Below, in pieces: positions 44,196 to 51,393 of a stretch of 64,000 nucleotides of DNA. The notes below the pieces were generated by a model. The model was given only the letters and a program-made list of their open reading frames with translations. It was not told where the DNA came from and made no database searches. The DNA is taken from NCBI GenBank assembly GCA_947631215.1, contig CANRKN010000001.1:1-64000 (forward strand), read 5' to 3'. This DNA is from an uncultured Oscillospiraceae bacterium. GTDB lineage: Bacteria; Bacillota_A; Clostridia; Oscillospirales; Oscillospiraceae. Within the stretch, counting starts at the first letter, position 1, and each line of letters opens with the position of its first letter. A program made the translations under genes and the position numbers.

Positions 44196-44263
44196 GACAT
44201 ATTCCTCTCACAAACTGTTTTTGATGCTTGTTGGAGCCGAAGTGTGCAGCCAAAAGAAACGTG

Positions 44264-44292
44264 TTGAGTTTTGCCACCCGGTAGGATATAAT
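44264..44292 (+). promoter_or_regulatory. Promoter of mntA-hepT
   Basis: -35 TTGAGT (44264-44269), 17-base spacer, -10 TATAAT (44287-44292), with GGAAGGAGGG between it and the mntA ATG. Confidence 0.7.
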
Positions 44293-44322
44293 GAATTACA
44301 AGACAGGGAAGGAGGGAGAACG

Positions 44323-44625
44323 ATGGCTCAGGCCCCTCAGATCGCCGACATACAGAGAACTGTGGCAGATTTGGGAAAACAGTATGGTGCCGAACGGATA
44401 TTTCTTTTCGGCTCGTTTGCCCGCGGAGATGCTGCGGCTGACAGCGATATAGACCTTCGGATCGACAAGGGTAAGATACGCGGCCTGTTTGCCCTGTCCG
44501 GCCTCCACCTTGCCCTGGAGGAGCGTTTGGGCAGAAAGGTGGATCTTCTCACCTCTGACAGCCTGGACGCAGAATTCCTTGCCAACATCCGCCCGGAGGA
44601 GGTGTTGCTCTATGACCATGAGTGA
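44323..44625 (+). CDS. mntA: MntA-type nucleotidyltransferase antitoxin
   Basis: A 100-residue minimal nucleotidyltransferase. The motif GSFARGDAAADSDIDL (GSx10DxD) near residue 30 is complete, and a later acidic residue lies in KVDLLTSDS. In MntA-HepT systems this enzyme adds AMP groups to the HepT toxin and silences it. The ATG at 44323 is set by GGAAGGAGGG. The stop overlaps the start of hepT, so the pair is translationally coupled. Confidence 0.93.
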   Translation: MAQAPQIADIQRTVADLGKQYGAERIFLFGSFARGDAAADSDIDLRIDKGKIRGLFALSGLHLALEERLGRKVDLLTSDSLDAEFLANIRPEEVLLYDHE

Positions 44626-44959
44626 GCGCGACAGATCGATCCTCCGGCATATCATCTCCTACTGCGAGGACATAGAAAAGGCAAACGAGCGGTTTGGGAA
44701 CAGCCTTGAGGCATTCAAGGCCGACAAGGACTATCGAAACAGCTGTGCGATGTGCATCCTGCAGATAGGGGAGCTGGGCGGCCATCTGAGCCCGGAATTC
44801 CGGTCGGCGCACAGGGAAATGCCGTGGAATGAAATACGCGGGATGCGCAATGTGATGGCCCACGCTTATGGCAGCATCAGCGTGCAGACTACGTGGGAGA
44901 CGATCGAGCAGGACATTCCTCTTCTCAGGGAGTTCTGCGACCGGGTTCTGGCAGAGTAG
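44618..44959 (+). CDS. hepT: HepT-type HEPN ribonuclease toxin
   Basis: A 113-residue HEPN toxin. The RNase and AMPylation motif Rx4HxY is present as RNVMAHAYG near residue 80, so both the catalytic Arg/His and the target Tyr are intact. It begins MSERDRSILRHI at 44618, overlapping mntA; an ATG two codons earlier is also possible. Its end overlaps the convergent mobC gene by 35 bases, an unusual tail-to-tail arrangement. Confidence 0.93.
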   Translation: MSERDRSILRHIISYCEDIEKANERFGNSLEAFKADKDYRNSCAMCILQIGELGGHLSPEFRSAHREMPWNEIRGMRNVMAHAYGSISVQTTWETIEQDIPLLREFCDRVLAE

Positions 44960-45302
44960 CAGGGACGTCATCCTCGCTCATTCTCTTAGGCAGGATCGTG
45001 GCTTTGGTGATAGCCCTGACCGCCTCCTCGAATTGACGGACGCCGGCGTCATACCGTTGCACGTCTATCACATTCAGCACATGGGCTTTCTGCGCTATTT
45101 GGTTGAGGGTATTGCCGATGCGGTATAGCGGCTTCATCATGGCGTAGTAATCCGGCGGAGGAGCGTCCCGGGGGATATAGCCCCTGATGAGCTGACGGAT
45201 ATAGGCCGCCCTTGTAAGGCGGCTCCGCTGTGCTTTCCTGTCCAGGATCGCCAGTTCCTTTTCGCTTACCCAGACTTGGAGCCGGATGTTTCGTGTTCTC
45301 AT
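44925..45302 (-). CDS. mobC: MobC-like relaxosome accessory protein
   Basis: A 125-residue MobC family protein. The N-terminal ribbon-helix-helix (NIRLQVWVSEKELAILDRKA) is followed by the family signature SRLTRAAYIRQLIRG and a helical tail with IGNTLNQIAQKAHV. MobC helps open the oriT region for a relaxase. No relaxase gene is present in the element, so this is a mobilisation remnant or relies on a helper. The start at 45302 lies directly beside the oriT-like hairpins. Confidence 0.88.
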   Translation of the reverse strand: MRTRNIRLQVWVSEKELAILDRKAQRSRLTRAAYIRQLIRGYIPRDAPPPDYYAMMKPLYRIGNTLNQIAQKAHVLNVIDVQRYDAGVRQFEEAVRAITKATILPKRMSEDDVPATLPEPGRRTP

Positions 45303-45338
45303 AAAAGTGCTCCTTTTTTCAGTAGGTGAGTGGGGGTC

Positions 45339-45384
45339 ACAGGGGCTCGCCCCTGTAAAAATGTGTTTGTGGGAGTACAAACAC
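45339..45384. other. oriT-like region upstream of mobC
   Basis: Two perfect inverted repeats, ACAGGGGC/GCCCCTGT (45339-45356) and GTGTTTGT/ACAAACAC (45363-45384), 36 bases upstream of mobC. Paired hairpins flanking a nick site next to mobC are typical of transfer origins. The same structure is kept in the second copy at 63552-63598. No nick consensus is claimed. Confidence 0.6.
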
Positions 45385-45462
45385 GATGCTTGTTGGTATA
45401 TTGCATTTGACCGCACGGCTTGACAGCCCTGCGAGGGATCACTGCCTGAAAGAGAAACACAA

Positions 45463-45494
45463 AAAAGCAGCCTGCGTTCAAGCAAGCTGCTTTT
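45463..45494 (-). terminator. Terminator of the HTH-HipA gene
   Basis: AAAAGCAGC and GCTGCTTTT enclosing a smaller GC/GC stem, just past the 3' end of the minus-strand gene. The minus-strand T tract makes it a standard terminator. It is kept in the second copy at about 63672-63705. Confidence 0.75.
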
Positions 45495-45510
45495 CGTGTT
45501 TTTCCCTGAT

Positions 45511-46884
45511 TTATTTCCCTCTGGTGGGGATCGCCAGAAGCTGCCGGACGCGAAGCTCCAACAGCCGCTCCAGCGCCCGCAAATGCTCCTCTGGCAGGTT
45601 GATGCTGGGATGGCGATGGAAGGTGAAACCGATCATCCGGCGAAGCTGCTGCTTCTGCTTCGCCCCCATCACGGCGGCGCATACCTCCTCGTAGGACAGT
45701 CGGTAGGGGTTCATCCTGGTCCCGGCGTATTCCTTCAGCTTCTCAAAATCCTCAAGTTCCTCCCGTCCCGCGTAGCACAGCAGGGACAGGCCGTTGTCGA
45801 AGATGGGAGCGGGAGCAATGATCCTGCCGGTGTGATTATCCCGCAGGACGCCGAAGTTCCCGAGGTGCCGGTCCTCGTTGTAGATGAGCGCGTCAAAGAC
45901 CAGCATACTCCGGAGCTGCTCTCCAAACGCCGGGCCGAGGGCGTCAAAGTATTCCAGGCACCCCTGGATGCCACCGGACTTCACCAGGCTGCCGATGGGG
46001 ATATACGAGGTGTCCACATCGGTGAACAGCGCGCACTTGGAGGCGGTGATGCCCTTCCAGTTCTCCAGGTCATAATGGACTGCGTTCAGCCGCATGGTCT
46101 GGGCGATCTGGGAGGCATAGTATTCGCAGTAGGGCTCCCGCCCGGCGTTGTGGGCGCCGCTGGAGCCGCCTTTGTAGAGGTAGATGCCGTCGTTTTCGAT
46201 GAAACGCCATGCCTTGGGCAGCATACCGTTGGTGGTGAGCTCCGGGGAGGTTGTGAACGCCTCCCGGCTCTGGCCCGCGCCGGTATAGGCCACCAGCGCC
46301 AGCATCTCCGAAAAGCGGTTCTCATAGAGGTTGTAGTCGGCAAACTTCCCCTCAAAGCCGTCCGGCACGATCCAATAGCTGTCGTTGAGGGACAGCCCCT
46401 TGCACACGTCGATGATGCCTTTCGTGTCGTTCTGGCTCAGCCCCAGCGTCTTCAGTATCTCGTCCACGAAGGCACGATTCTTGGGGATCACGCGCCGGCC
46501 CAGCCACTTGACGACGCCCTCGCCGGTGCAGGCCATGTCCAGCGGGAGCAGATGGCGGGCGTCCTCGTTGACGGACAAGACCTCTGCCACCAGCCCCTCC
46601 AGACCGCGCTTTTCCAGGGTGAATTTCATGAGTTCCGTATCATAAATGCGGAGGCTGTAAACGCTTGATGCCATTTCTTCTTGCTCCTCCAAGGACAGCG
46701 ATACCGTCTTGCCCAGGGCGGCGGCGATCTTCAGGACCATATCCAGAGTCAGGTTCTGCCCGCCGCTCTCCAGCCGGCAGATGCTGGACCGCTGGGTGCC
46801 GATCATCCGGGCCAGCTCCGCCTGCGATATGCCCTTTTCCAGCCGCGCTGCCACAAGCTGCGCGATGATATCCTGTCTGCGCAT
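45511..46884 (-). CDS. HTH-HipA fusion: one-gene kinase toxin-antitoxin
   Basis: A 457-residue protein that joins an XRE helix-turn-helix (residues 6-67, with GISQAELARMIGTQRSSICRLE) to a HipA-type serine/threonine kinase. The kinase catalytic loop NEDRHLGNFG lies at about 336-345, and the metal-binding APIFDNGLSLL follows. In classic hipBA the HTH antitoxin (HipB) and kinase (HipA) are separate proteins, so here repressor and toxin are one chain. A near-palindrome upstream (46917-46936) is a likely self-repression site. A second copy starts at the window's right edge. Confidence 0.88.
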   Translation of the reverse strand: MRRQDIIAQLVAARLEKGISQAELARMIGTQRSSICRLESGGQNLTLDMVLKIAAALGKTVSLSLEEQEEMASSVYSLRIYDTELMKFTLEKRGLEGLVAEVLSVNEDARHLLPLDMACTGEGVVKWLGRRVIPKNRAFVDEILKTLGLSQNDTKGIIDVCKGLSLNDSYWIVPDGFEGKFADYNLYENRFSEMLALVAYTGAGQSREAFTTSPELTTNGMLPKAWRFIENDGIYLYKGGSSGAHNAGREPYCEYYASQIAQTMRLNAVHYDLENWKGITASKCALFTDVDTSYIPIGSLVKSGGIQGCLEYFDALGPAFGEQLRSMLVFDALIYNEDRHLGNFGVLRDNHTGRIIAPAPIFDNGLSLLCYAGREELEDFEKLKEYAGTRMNPYRLSYEEVCAAVMGAKQKQQLRRMIGFTFHRHPSINLPEEHLRALERLLELRVRQLLAIPTRGK

Positions 46885-46916
46885 GGTGCTCCCTCATATC
46901 TCTGGTCTGATCGATA

Positions 46917-46936
46917 TGTTACCATATATGATAACA
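46917..46936. promoter_or_regulatory. Candidate operator of the HTH-HipA gene
   Basis: TGTTACCATATATGATAACA, a 20-base palindrome with one mismatched pair, 33 bases before the HTH-HipA start. Its HTH domain is the natural candidate to bind it. Confidence 0.55.
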
Positions 46937-46991
46937 CTTTGCAAGGGGAACTGTGCAACTTTATGGGCTTTTGTGTTTCCTGCGGCCATAT

Positions 46992-47031
46992 GCAAAGCCG
47001 GGAGCGGGTTTGAGCCCGTTCCCGGCTTTGC
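46992..47031 (-). terminator. Strong terminator after tnpV
   Basis: A 17-bp stem, GCAAAGCCGGGAGCGGG and CCCGTTCCCGGCTTTGC, with one mismatch, ending 4 bases from the tnpV stop. Confidence 0.75.
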
Positions 47032-47034
47032 GGT

Positions 47035-47388
47035 TCAGACGTAGATGAGTTCGTTCAAAACAATTTCCTCGGCGGCGCTGCGAATGTTGTTCATGAGTCC
47101 TACCCAGCGCATCTGGTCTGTCGCTTTCAGTTCCTCCGTGACGCCTTGTGAGCTGGCCATCTCAGCGGTGAGCCGCTCCATCCTGGCGCGGGCCTCCTGT
47201 TCCACCTGCAGCAGGTGCGGATTCAGACCGCCGGATGTCAACAGATTGGTGAATGTCCCTGGCCGGTAGTGCATGAGAAACCTCCGGCGCAGCAGGGCGT
47301 ATTTTCCCAGGTGGATCTCCGGCTCTTGGTGGGGGAGAAGGTTGGGGATGCGATAGCCGTTCACCATGGTGTAGCCGATCTCGTTCAT
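47035..47388 (-). CDS. tnpV: TnpV family transposon-encoded protein
   Basis: A 117-residue TnpV-type protein, as carried by Tn4451-like clostridial mobilisable transposons. Family features are NGYRIPNLLPHQEPEIHLGKYALLRRRFL near the start, YNSLL-like TFTNLLTSGGLNPHLLQVEQEA, and the ending EELKATDQMRWVGLMNNIRSAAEEIVLNELIYV. The start at 47388 is chosen because AAGGAGG lies 8 bases upstream; a second ATG at 47394 would be only 2 bases from it. The role is unknown. It marks the ancestry of the element as a Tn4451-like mobilisable transposon. Confidence 0.9.
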   Translation of the reverse strand: MNEIGYTMVNGYRIPNLLPHQEPEIHLGKYALLRRRFLMHYRPGTFTNLLTSGGLNPHLLQVEQEARARMERLTAEMASSQGVTEELKATDQMRWVGLMNNIRSAAEEIVLNELIYV

Positions 47389-47591
47389 GTTCATGTCCTC
47401 CTTTTGCTCCATTGTAGGGCGTATGGAGAATAACTGCAAATGTGCGAATCACCGGAAGTTTTCTTTTTTCGGGTAGTACAGGCAGTAAACAGGGGTGGGG
47501 TGTGGGGAGGGGGAACGCGGCGGCAAAACTGTCACGGGCCAATGGGTATGGTGCGCCCTTGTGAGTAGGGCATTCTCTTTTTCAATTTTGC

Positions 47592-48518
47592 CTATCTTTC
47601 CTGCCCCCGCTGTAAACTGCGGTAGTATTCCAGGGCTTTGACGATGGTGTCCTCTATCACTTCATTGGGGGTATCCGGCTTGAAATAGCTGGCTACACGG
47701 GATTTGGAGAAGCTCAAATACTTGTTCTTCTCCCCTCTTTCTTCCCGTATGATGGAGAGAATGACCTCCGGGGACAGGCGGCCCTCCTGGGAGAATTTAC
47801 GCATCTTTACGGCATGGACATTGGATGGAGTGCGGTTCTCGCTCACCATGGTCTCATAGAGCGATGCCTGTTCCCGCTGGGTGAGATAGGACAATTCCAC
47901 GGCGGGCCGCATGGCGATCTTGCCGTCGTCCACCAGCTTCAGCAGCTCCGGGATGAGGCTGGTCAGGCGGATATAGCGGTGTATTTGCCGGGCACTGTCC
48001 TCCTCGCTTTTGCTCAGTTTTGCAACGCTGGTCAACTTCTCGCCCACTGGGGCACAAATTAAATCGGTCCGTTTGCCCTGCCGTTTCATGGCGTCCAGCT
48101 TCATTTTGTAGGCAAACGCCTTTTCGCTGGGCAGTATCTTCTCCCGCTGAAGATTGCTGTCCACCATAACGATGGTCGCTTCCTCGTCGGTCAGGTCACG
48201 GACGATACATGGGAGCGCCTCCGCGCCTGTAAGCTCCGCGGCGGCCATGCGCCGGTGGCCGGCTACCATCTGATAGCCGTCGCCCAGGGGCCGTACCAGC
48301 GCGGGAACGAGTATGCCGCGCTCCCGGATGCTGTCCGCGAGGGCCGCCAGGTCCCCGTCTGCCTTTACCTTGAACGGGTGGCCGGGGAAGGGGCTGATTT
48401 GTTCCAGCGGGATCTCGAGGATGGGTTCCAGCTTAGCTTCGTCCCGCTCGGCCTGGGTGGTGAACAGGTCGTCCAGCGAGGTCAGCAGGGATGCTGCACT
48501 GGGTCTTGCTTTTGACAT
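47592..48518 (-). CDS. parB: ParB/Spo0J-family partition protein (orphan)
   Basis: A 308-residue ParB-family protein. The N-terminal CTP-binding domain contains GILVPALVRPLGDGYQMVAGHRR (GHRR box near residue 93) and DSNLQREKILPSEKA near residue 122. The HTH region around VAKLSKSEEDSARQIHRYIRLT and LVDDGKIAMRPAVELSYL covers about residues 165-215. There is no parA in the element. Such orphans occur on integrative elements and may stabilise an excised circle or act in regulation. AGGAGG precedes the ATG. Confidence 0.9.
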   Translation of the reverse strand: MSKARPSAASLLTSLDDLFTTQAERDEAKLEPILEIPLEQISPFPGHPFKVKADGDLAALADSIRERGILVPALVRPLGDGYQMVAGHRRMAAAELTGAEALPCIVRDLTDEEATIVMVDSNLQREKILPSEKAFAYKMKLDAMKRQGKRTDLICAPVGEKLTSVAKLSKSEEDSARQIHRYIRLTSLIPELLKLVDDGKIAMRPAVELSYLTQREQASLYETMVSENRTPSNVHAVKMRKFSQEGRLSPEVILSIIREERGEKNKYLSFSKSRVASYFKPDTPNEVIEDTIVKALEYYRSLQRGQER

Positions 48519-48606
48519 CGTTTATTCCTCCTAGATATAAATTTAGCCGCCCACGAAAATGTGGACGGCTATTGAGACAATAGATATTCTGTTGCTTTTA
48601 TTATAG

Positions 48607-49341
48607 CTACGTAGAACTGCCTGTAGAAACTTTCACGAGAGGATACTCTTTGTAATACTCCCCATCTAGCATGCTCCCCGCTTGATTGTGGTGAAAACCA
48701 CCCCATTGCTTAAAAAAGAAAGCGGTATTATTCGCTCTGGCTAAATCACGTAATTCAACGACCCACTGCTTTTCTAGAGGCCTACAACCTGCTCCGGATT
48801 CTCCGCCGACTATAAGCCAGTCGATACCATTTAAGTCTATTTCACCAATAGACTCCAACAACGGCTCTGCAGAAATGAATTTTACTTTTGCGTCACTCAG
48901 TTTAAGACTTTCACACCGACTTAGGGTAGCCTTATTTTCAATTGATACACCCATCCAAATGTTATCTGACCAATTGATCCTAGGAGAAAGAGAAACTAAT
49001 CTATCAGCGCGCTTTGTCAAAATTTGAAAAGTATGCCAATGCGCTTTGTTCATTGTGTCAAACAGTGAGAGAATGTCCTCGTCTGATACACGTTCATGGA
49101 ACAAGTCTGACATTGAGTTGACAAAGATCATTCGGGGCTTTTTCCATTCAAGAGGACGTAAGAACAAGTCTTTATGAACAGTCACATCGAATCCATTTTT
49201 ATAACGTTTGTTCCCCATTGCTTTAAGTCTACGAGCTAGTGTTGCCGCATAGCAATGCTCACAGCCAGACGAACACTTTGTGCATCCTGTGATAGGATTC
49301 CACGTTGACTCTGTCCATTCAATTTTTGATGATATAGACAT
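48607..49341 (-). CDS. Phage Gp37/Gp68 family three-Cys-motif protein
   Basis: A 244-residue member of the phage Gp37/Gp68 (DUF5131) family. The cysteine cluster GCTKCSSGCEHCYA near residue 20 (C, C, C, C spaced 2, 3, 2) resembles a radical SAM-type or metal site. FHERVSDEDI, FQILTKRADRL, WMGVSIEN and LIVGGESGAGCRP are family-conserved segments. Its biochemical role is unknown. It starts 12 bases after the tcmP stop, forming a two-gene unit that is found in mobile elements across bacteria. The pair is distinctly AT-rich. Confidence 0.9.
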   Translation of the reverse strand: MSISSKIEWTESTWNPITGCTKCSSGCEHCYAATLARRLKAMGNKRYKNGFDVTVHKDLFLRPLEWKKPRMIFVNSMSDLFHERVSDEDILSLFDTMNKAHWHTFQILTKRADRLVSLSPRINWSDNIWMGVSIENKATLSRCESLKLSDAKVKFISAEPLLESIGEIDLNGIDWLIVGGESGAGCRPLEKQWVVELRDLARANNTAFFFKQWGGFHHNQAGSMLDGEYYKEYPLVKVSTGSST

Positions 49342-49353
49342 ATGCTCTCCTAA

Positions 49354-50478
49354 TCAAATAAACTCAATTACTGCGCCATCAGGCATGGTCAACTTGCCAC
49401 TTCTATATTTACACTTACGACCAGAGAGTACACGTATTTTATCTTCTTCCTCTAGCATTCGCAGTGCGTCTTTCACATTTTTGCCAATATAATGGCTGGA
49501 GAAATCGCAATCTTCTTTATCACAAAGAGCTTTAACCGTCATTCGCTTGCCCCAATTAGACTTAAGGAGTCTCTCTTTCAACTCCTGTATTGGCCCTGTA
49601 AAAAGAGATAATTGATCAAACTCTGAATCAAAGTTTCTACTATCTTCAAAAGAAAACGTCGCTACCCCATCTGAATCCTTCGCGCTATTTGTATACATTA
49701 TTTGTTTCATGATGCTGCATGCAACAGGGTGCTTGGTGACAAAGACAATGAAATGGCTCGTTCTTAATTGCTCTTTTCCATAAAATTTGAAAGGAAGAAC
49801 GTAATTACTCGTGTTCCTTGTCAAGGACTTAATTAATGCATTCAGAACAGCTGGTTCTCTTTTTTCAGGAGGCAAATCTGCCAGATGTTCTTTTAGTGTT
49901 GCAACTTGGTTCTCTCCAAATATATTATTGAGGTGTTCATCAAATTTGGTGTTGCTACTAAGGGCCATATTTATGCGATTATAATTGAAAAAGAAAACAC
50001 AGTCTGATCCACTATTTCTAATCAACAAATCGATTAAATCAATGGTCAAACCTTTATATCCAAATGGGTCAACAAACGACAGAATAGGCATATTATCTGG
50101 AATCTGTATTTTGTCATGGAAGCCACTATCAACAGTTTCAGAATAGAACTTTATTCTATCTGCAAGTAATGACTTCTCATCGATACTTGCTATTTCTTTA
50201 CGCAAGGACATAATGTTGTTTTCATCGTTATCGTTAAAGAGGAACTGCATTTTATCAATGAGCCCCGAGTCGTTTAATGTGCTTTGAATAATCTGCACAG
50301 GTGCCGATGGGCTGTTATCGCCATATCTACCAGGCCCACAAAACAAGTCTACATATCCCATTGGGACATTCCATTTTTTGATAACACGAGCCCAAGCAAC
50401 AAAGTAATCGGATACTATTTTCGCTTTGACTGCCGATTGCTCGGTCTGATCTTTAAAGAATTCTGTGGTAGCTGCCAA
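49354..50478 (-). CDS. tcmP: Three-Cys-motif partner protein TcmP
   Basis: A 374-residue TcmP-family protein, defined by being encoded next to the three-Cys-motif Gp37/Gp68 protein, as here. The N-terminal half resembles a methyltransferase fold (YVDLFCGPGRYG near residue 43, then FLFNDND and LSFVDPFGYKG near residue 132). The C-terminal half carries a winged-helix-like segment (NWGKRMTVKALCDKEDCDF). It starts at TTG 50478 behind GGGGGA. The pair's function is undetermined; nucleic-acid modification or phage defence is a reasonable guess from fold and context. Confidence 0.9.
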   Translation of the reverse strand: MAATTEFFKDQTEQSAVKAKIVSDYFVAWARVIKKWNVPMGYVDLFCGPGRYGDNSPSAPVQIIQSTLNDSGLIDKMQFLFNDNDENNIMSLRKEIASIDEKSLLADRIKFYSETVDSGFHDKIQIPDNMPILSFVDPFGYKGLTIDLIDLLIRNSGSDCVFFFNYNRINMALSSNTKFDEHLNNIFGENQVATLKEHLADLPPEKREPAVLNALIKSLTRNTSNYVLPFKFYGKEQLRTSHFIVFVTKHPVACSIMKQIMYTNSAKDSDGVATFSFEDSRNFDSEFDQLSLFTGPIQELKERLLKSNWGKRMTVKALCDKEDCDFSSHYIGKNVKDALRMLEEEDKIRVLSGRKCKYRSGKLTMPDGAVIEFI

Positions 50479-50548
50479 TGTGAGTGTCCCCCAATCGCGA
50501 TTGCGCAGTGCATATGTTCAGAGGTTGCCCCGTCCTATTTCTAAGAAC

Positions 50549-50577
50549 ATTATATATCAAACTGAATTGTGATGCAA
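50549..50577 (-). promoter_or_regulatory. Promoter of the tcmP-Gp37/Gp68 unit
   Basis: On the minus strand, -35 TTGCAT (50572-50577), 17 bases, -10 TATAAT (50549-50554). A strong stand-alone promoter, so this pair is independent of the genes to its right. Confidence 0.75.
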
Positions 50578-50610
50578 TCTCTTCCCCCTAATAATGAGGT
50601 TATGAAACTC

Positions 50611-50643
50611 AAAGCGACGGAGCATGATCTGCTCCGCCGCTTT
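50611..50643 (-). terminator. Terminator of the right-end gene
   Basis: AAAGCGACGGAGCA and TGCTCCGCCGCTTT with one mismatch and a TGATC loop, 18 bases past the stop of the minus-strand gene at 50662. Confidence 0.65.
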
Positions 50644-50661
50644 GGCCTGTGTTCGGTCCCT

Positions 50662-51267
50662 CTACCGTATCTGATACACCTGCTGGTCATGCAATGGGCC
50701 GCAGATGAGCTGGATGCTGGATTCTACCGTGAAGCTGCGTTCGCGGCTTTTGGGCACATCCAGTTCCTTCTCACACATATGTATCAGCTCGCTCCAGAGG
50801 CGGCAGCCCAGCATCTTGGCGGTGTGTTGCCAGGCGGGATAGCGTGGGTCCCGCTTGCGGTTATACTCCAGGCAGGAATGAGGGTGGATGCGGTTATACT
50901 CGCTGACGAACACGGCCCGGTATTCCTCCGGCGTGTGGTCCTCGGCGCGGTATTTGTACCACAGCTGGTCCTTGCTGGGGTAGTTCTCCCGGAGCCACTG
51001 AGCCGCCTTCATGTCAAATTCCAGCTCCACGCACCGATGACTGGGAAGCTCGGGGAGGGCGTCCAGTTCTTTGGTCGTTGGCGGTCTGCCGTGGTCCGCG
51101 ATGAAGCTTTCCACAGCCGCGCAGATGGAGCGGTCGTCCCACTTCTTGCCGGGGTAGTCTGACAGCAGATCATCGAGTACATCTTTTGCCTGGTGGAGGC
51201 TGTCGCTGAGACCCTCGACGGTATCCAGATAGTGGACGATCAGTCGAAATGCCTTTGCAGTCGTCAT
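50662..51267 (-). CDS. Unknown protein at the right end of the element
   Basis: A 201-residue protein taken from MTTAKAFRLIVHYL at 51267; the open frame extends up to 51366 with no better ribosome-binding site. It contains HGRPPTTKELDALPELPSHRCVE, which recalls the GRPPT...LPSH pattern of HNH-associated repeats in homing-type proteins, followed by a Trp/Tyr-rich C-terminal half with HMCEKELDVPKSRE. No catalytic motif is clear. It is the gene closest to the right junction (121 bases). Confidence 0.65.
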   Translation of the reverse strand: MTTAKAFRLIVHYLDTVEGLSDSLHQAKDVLDDLLSDYPGKKWDDRSICAAVESFIADHGRPPTTKELDALPELPSHRCVELEFDMKAAQWLRENYPSKDQLWYKYRAEDHTPEEYRAVFVSEYNRIHPHSCLEYNRKRDPRYPAWQHTAKMLGCRLWSELIHMCEKELDVPKSRERSFTVESSIQLICGPLHDQQVYQIR

Positions 51268-51387
51268 GTTTTTTGTCGCCGCCTTTCTTTTTTGTCTACG
51301 ACACGTCATCGTTCGACGGTAATCTACAGGGGAGAGAAAACCCGCAAACCCTTGGAAATAGGGCATTCCATTTCCACTTTAGATAAC

Positions 51388-51393
51388 GGTGCC
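51388..51393 (+). repeat. attR core GGTGCC
   Basis: Matches the hexamer at 34508-34513, in the same SigG codon phase. It is preceded by element sequence (ATAAC) and followed by CATGATATCCGG of sigG. Confidence 0.85.

Larger units (their letters stand above)
34508..51393. mobile_element. Skin-like 16.9-kb element inserted in sigG
   Basis: The element is 16,880 bp, counting one copy of the core. The boundaries are defined by where each half of SigG stops matching the family. Its left-end gene is a large serine recombinase 55 bases from the junction, the usual integrase-att layout. Cargo is a type I restriction-modification operon, MntA-HepT, MobC with an oriT-like region, HTH-HipA, TnpV, ParB, a Gp37/Gp68-TcmP pair and an unknown gene. 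Lower GC (notably 40.4-42.5 and 48.5-50.6 kb) marks transferred DNA. Precise excision would restore sigG. Confidence 0.92.

Noticed and set aside
45303..45510. CRISPR-like or tandem repeat origin for the repeated hairpins near mobC
   Set aside because: There are only two different stem-loops, with no regular spacer-repeat units; the layout fits an oriT-like region better.
34508..51393. Reading the split sigG as two unrelated pseudogenes
   Set aside because: Both halves are free of frameshifts and stops up to the junction, match SigG closely, and rejoin in frame at a shared core. Decay would be expected to leave scars, and none is seen.
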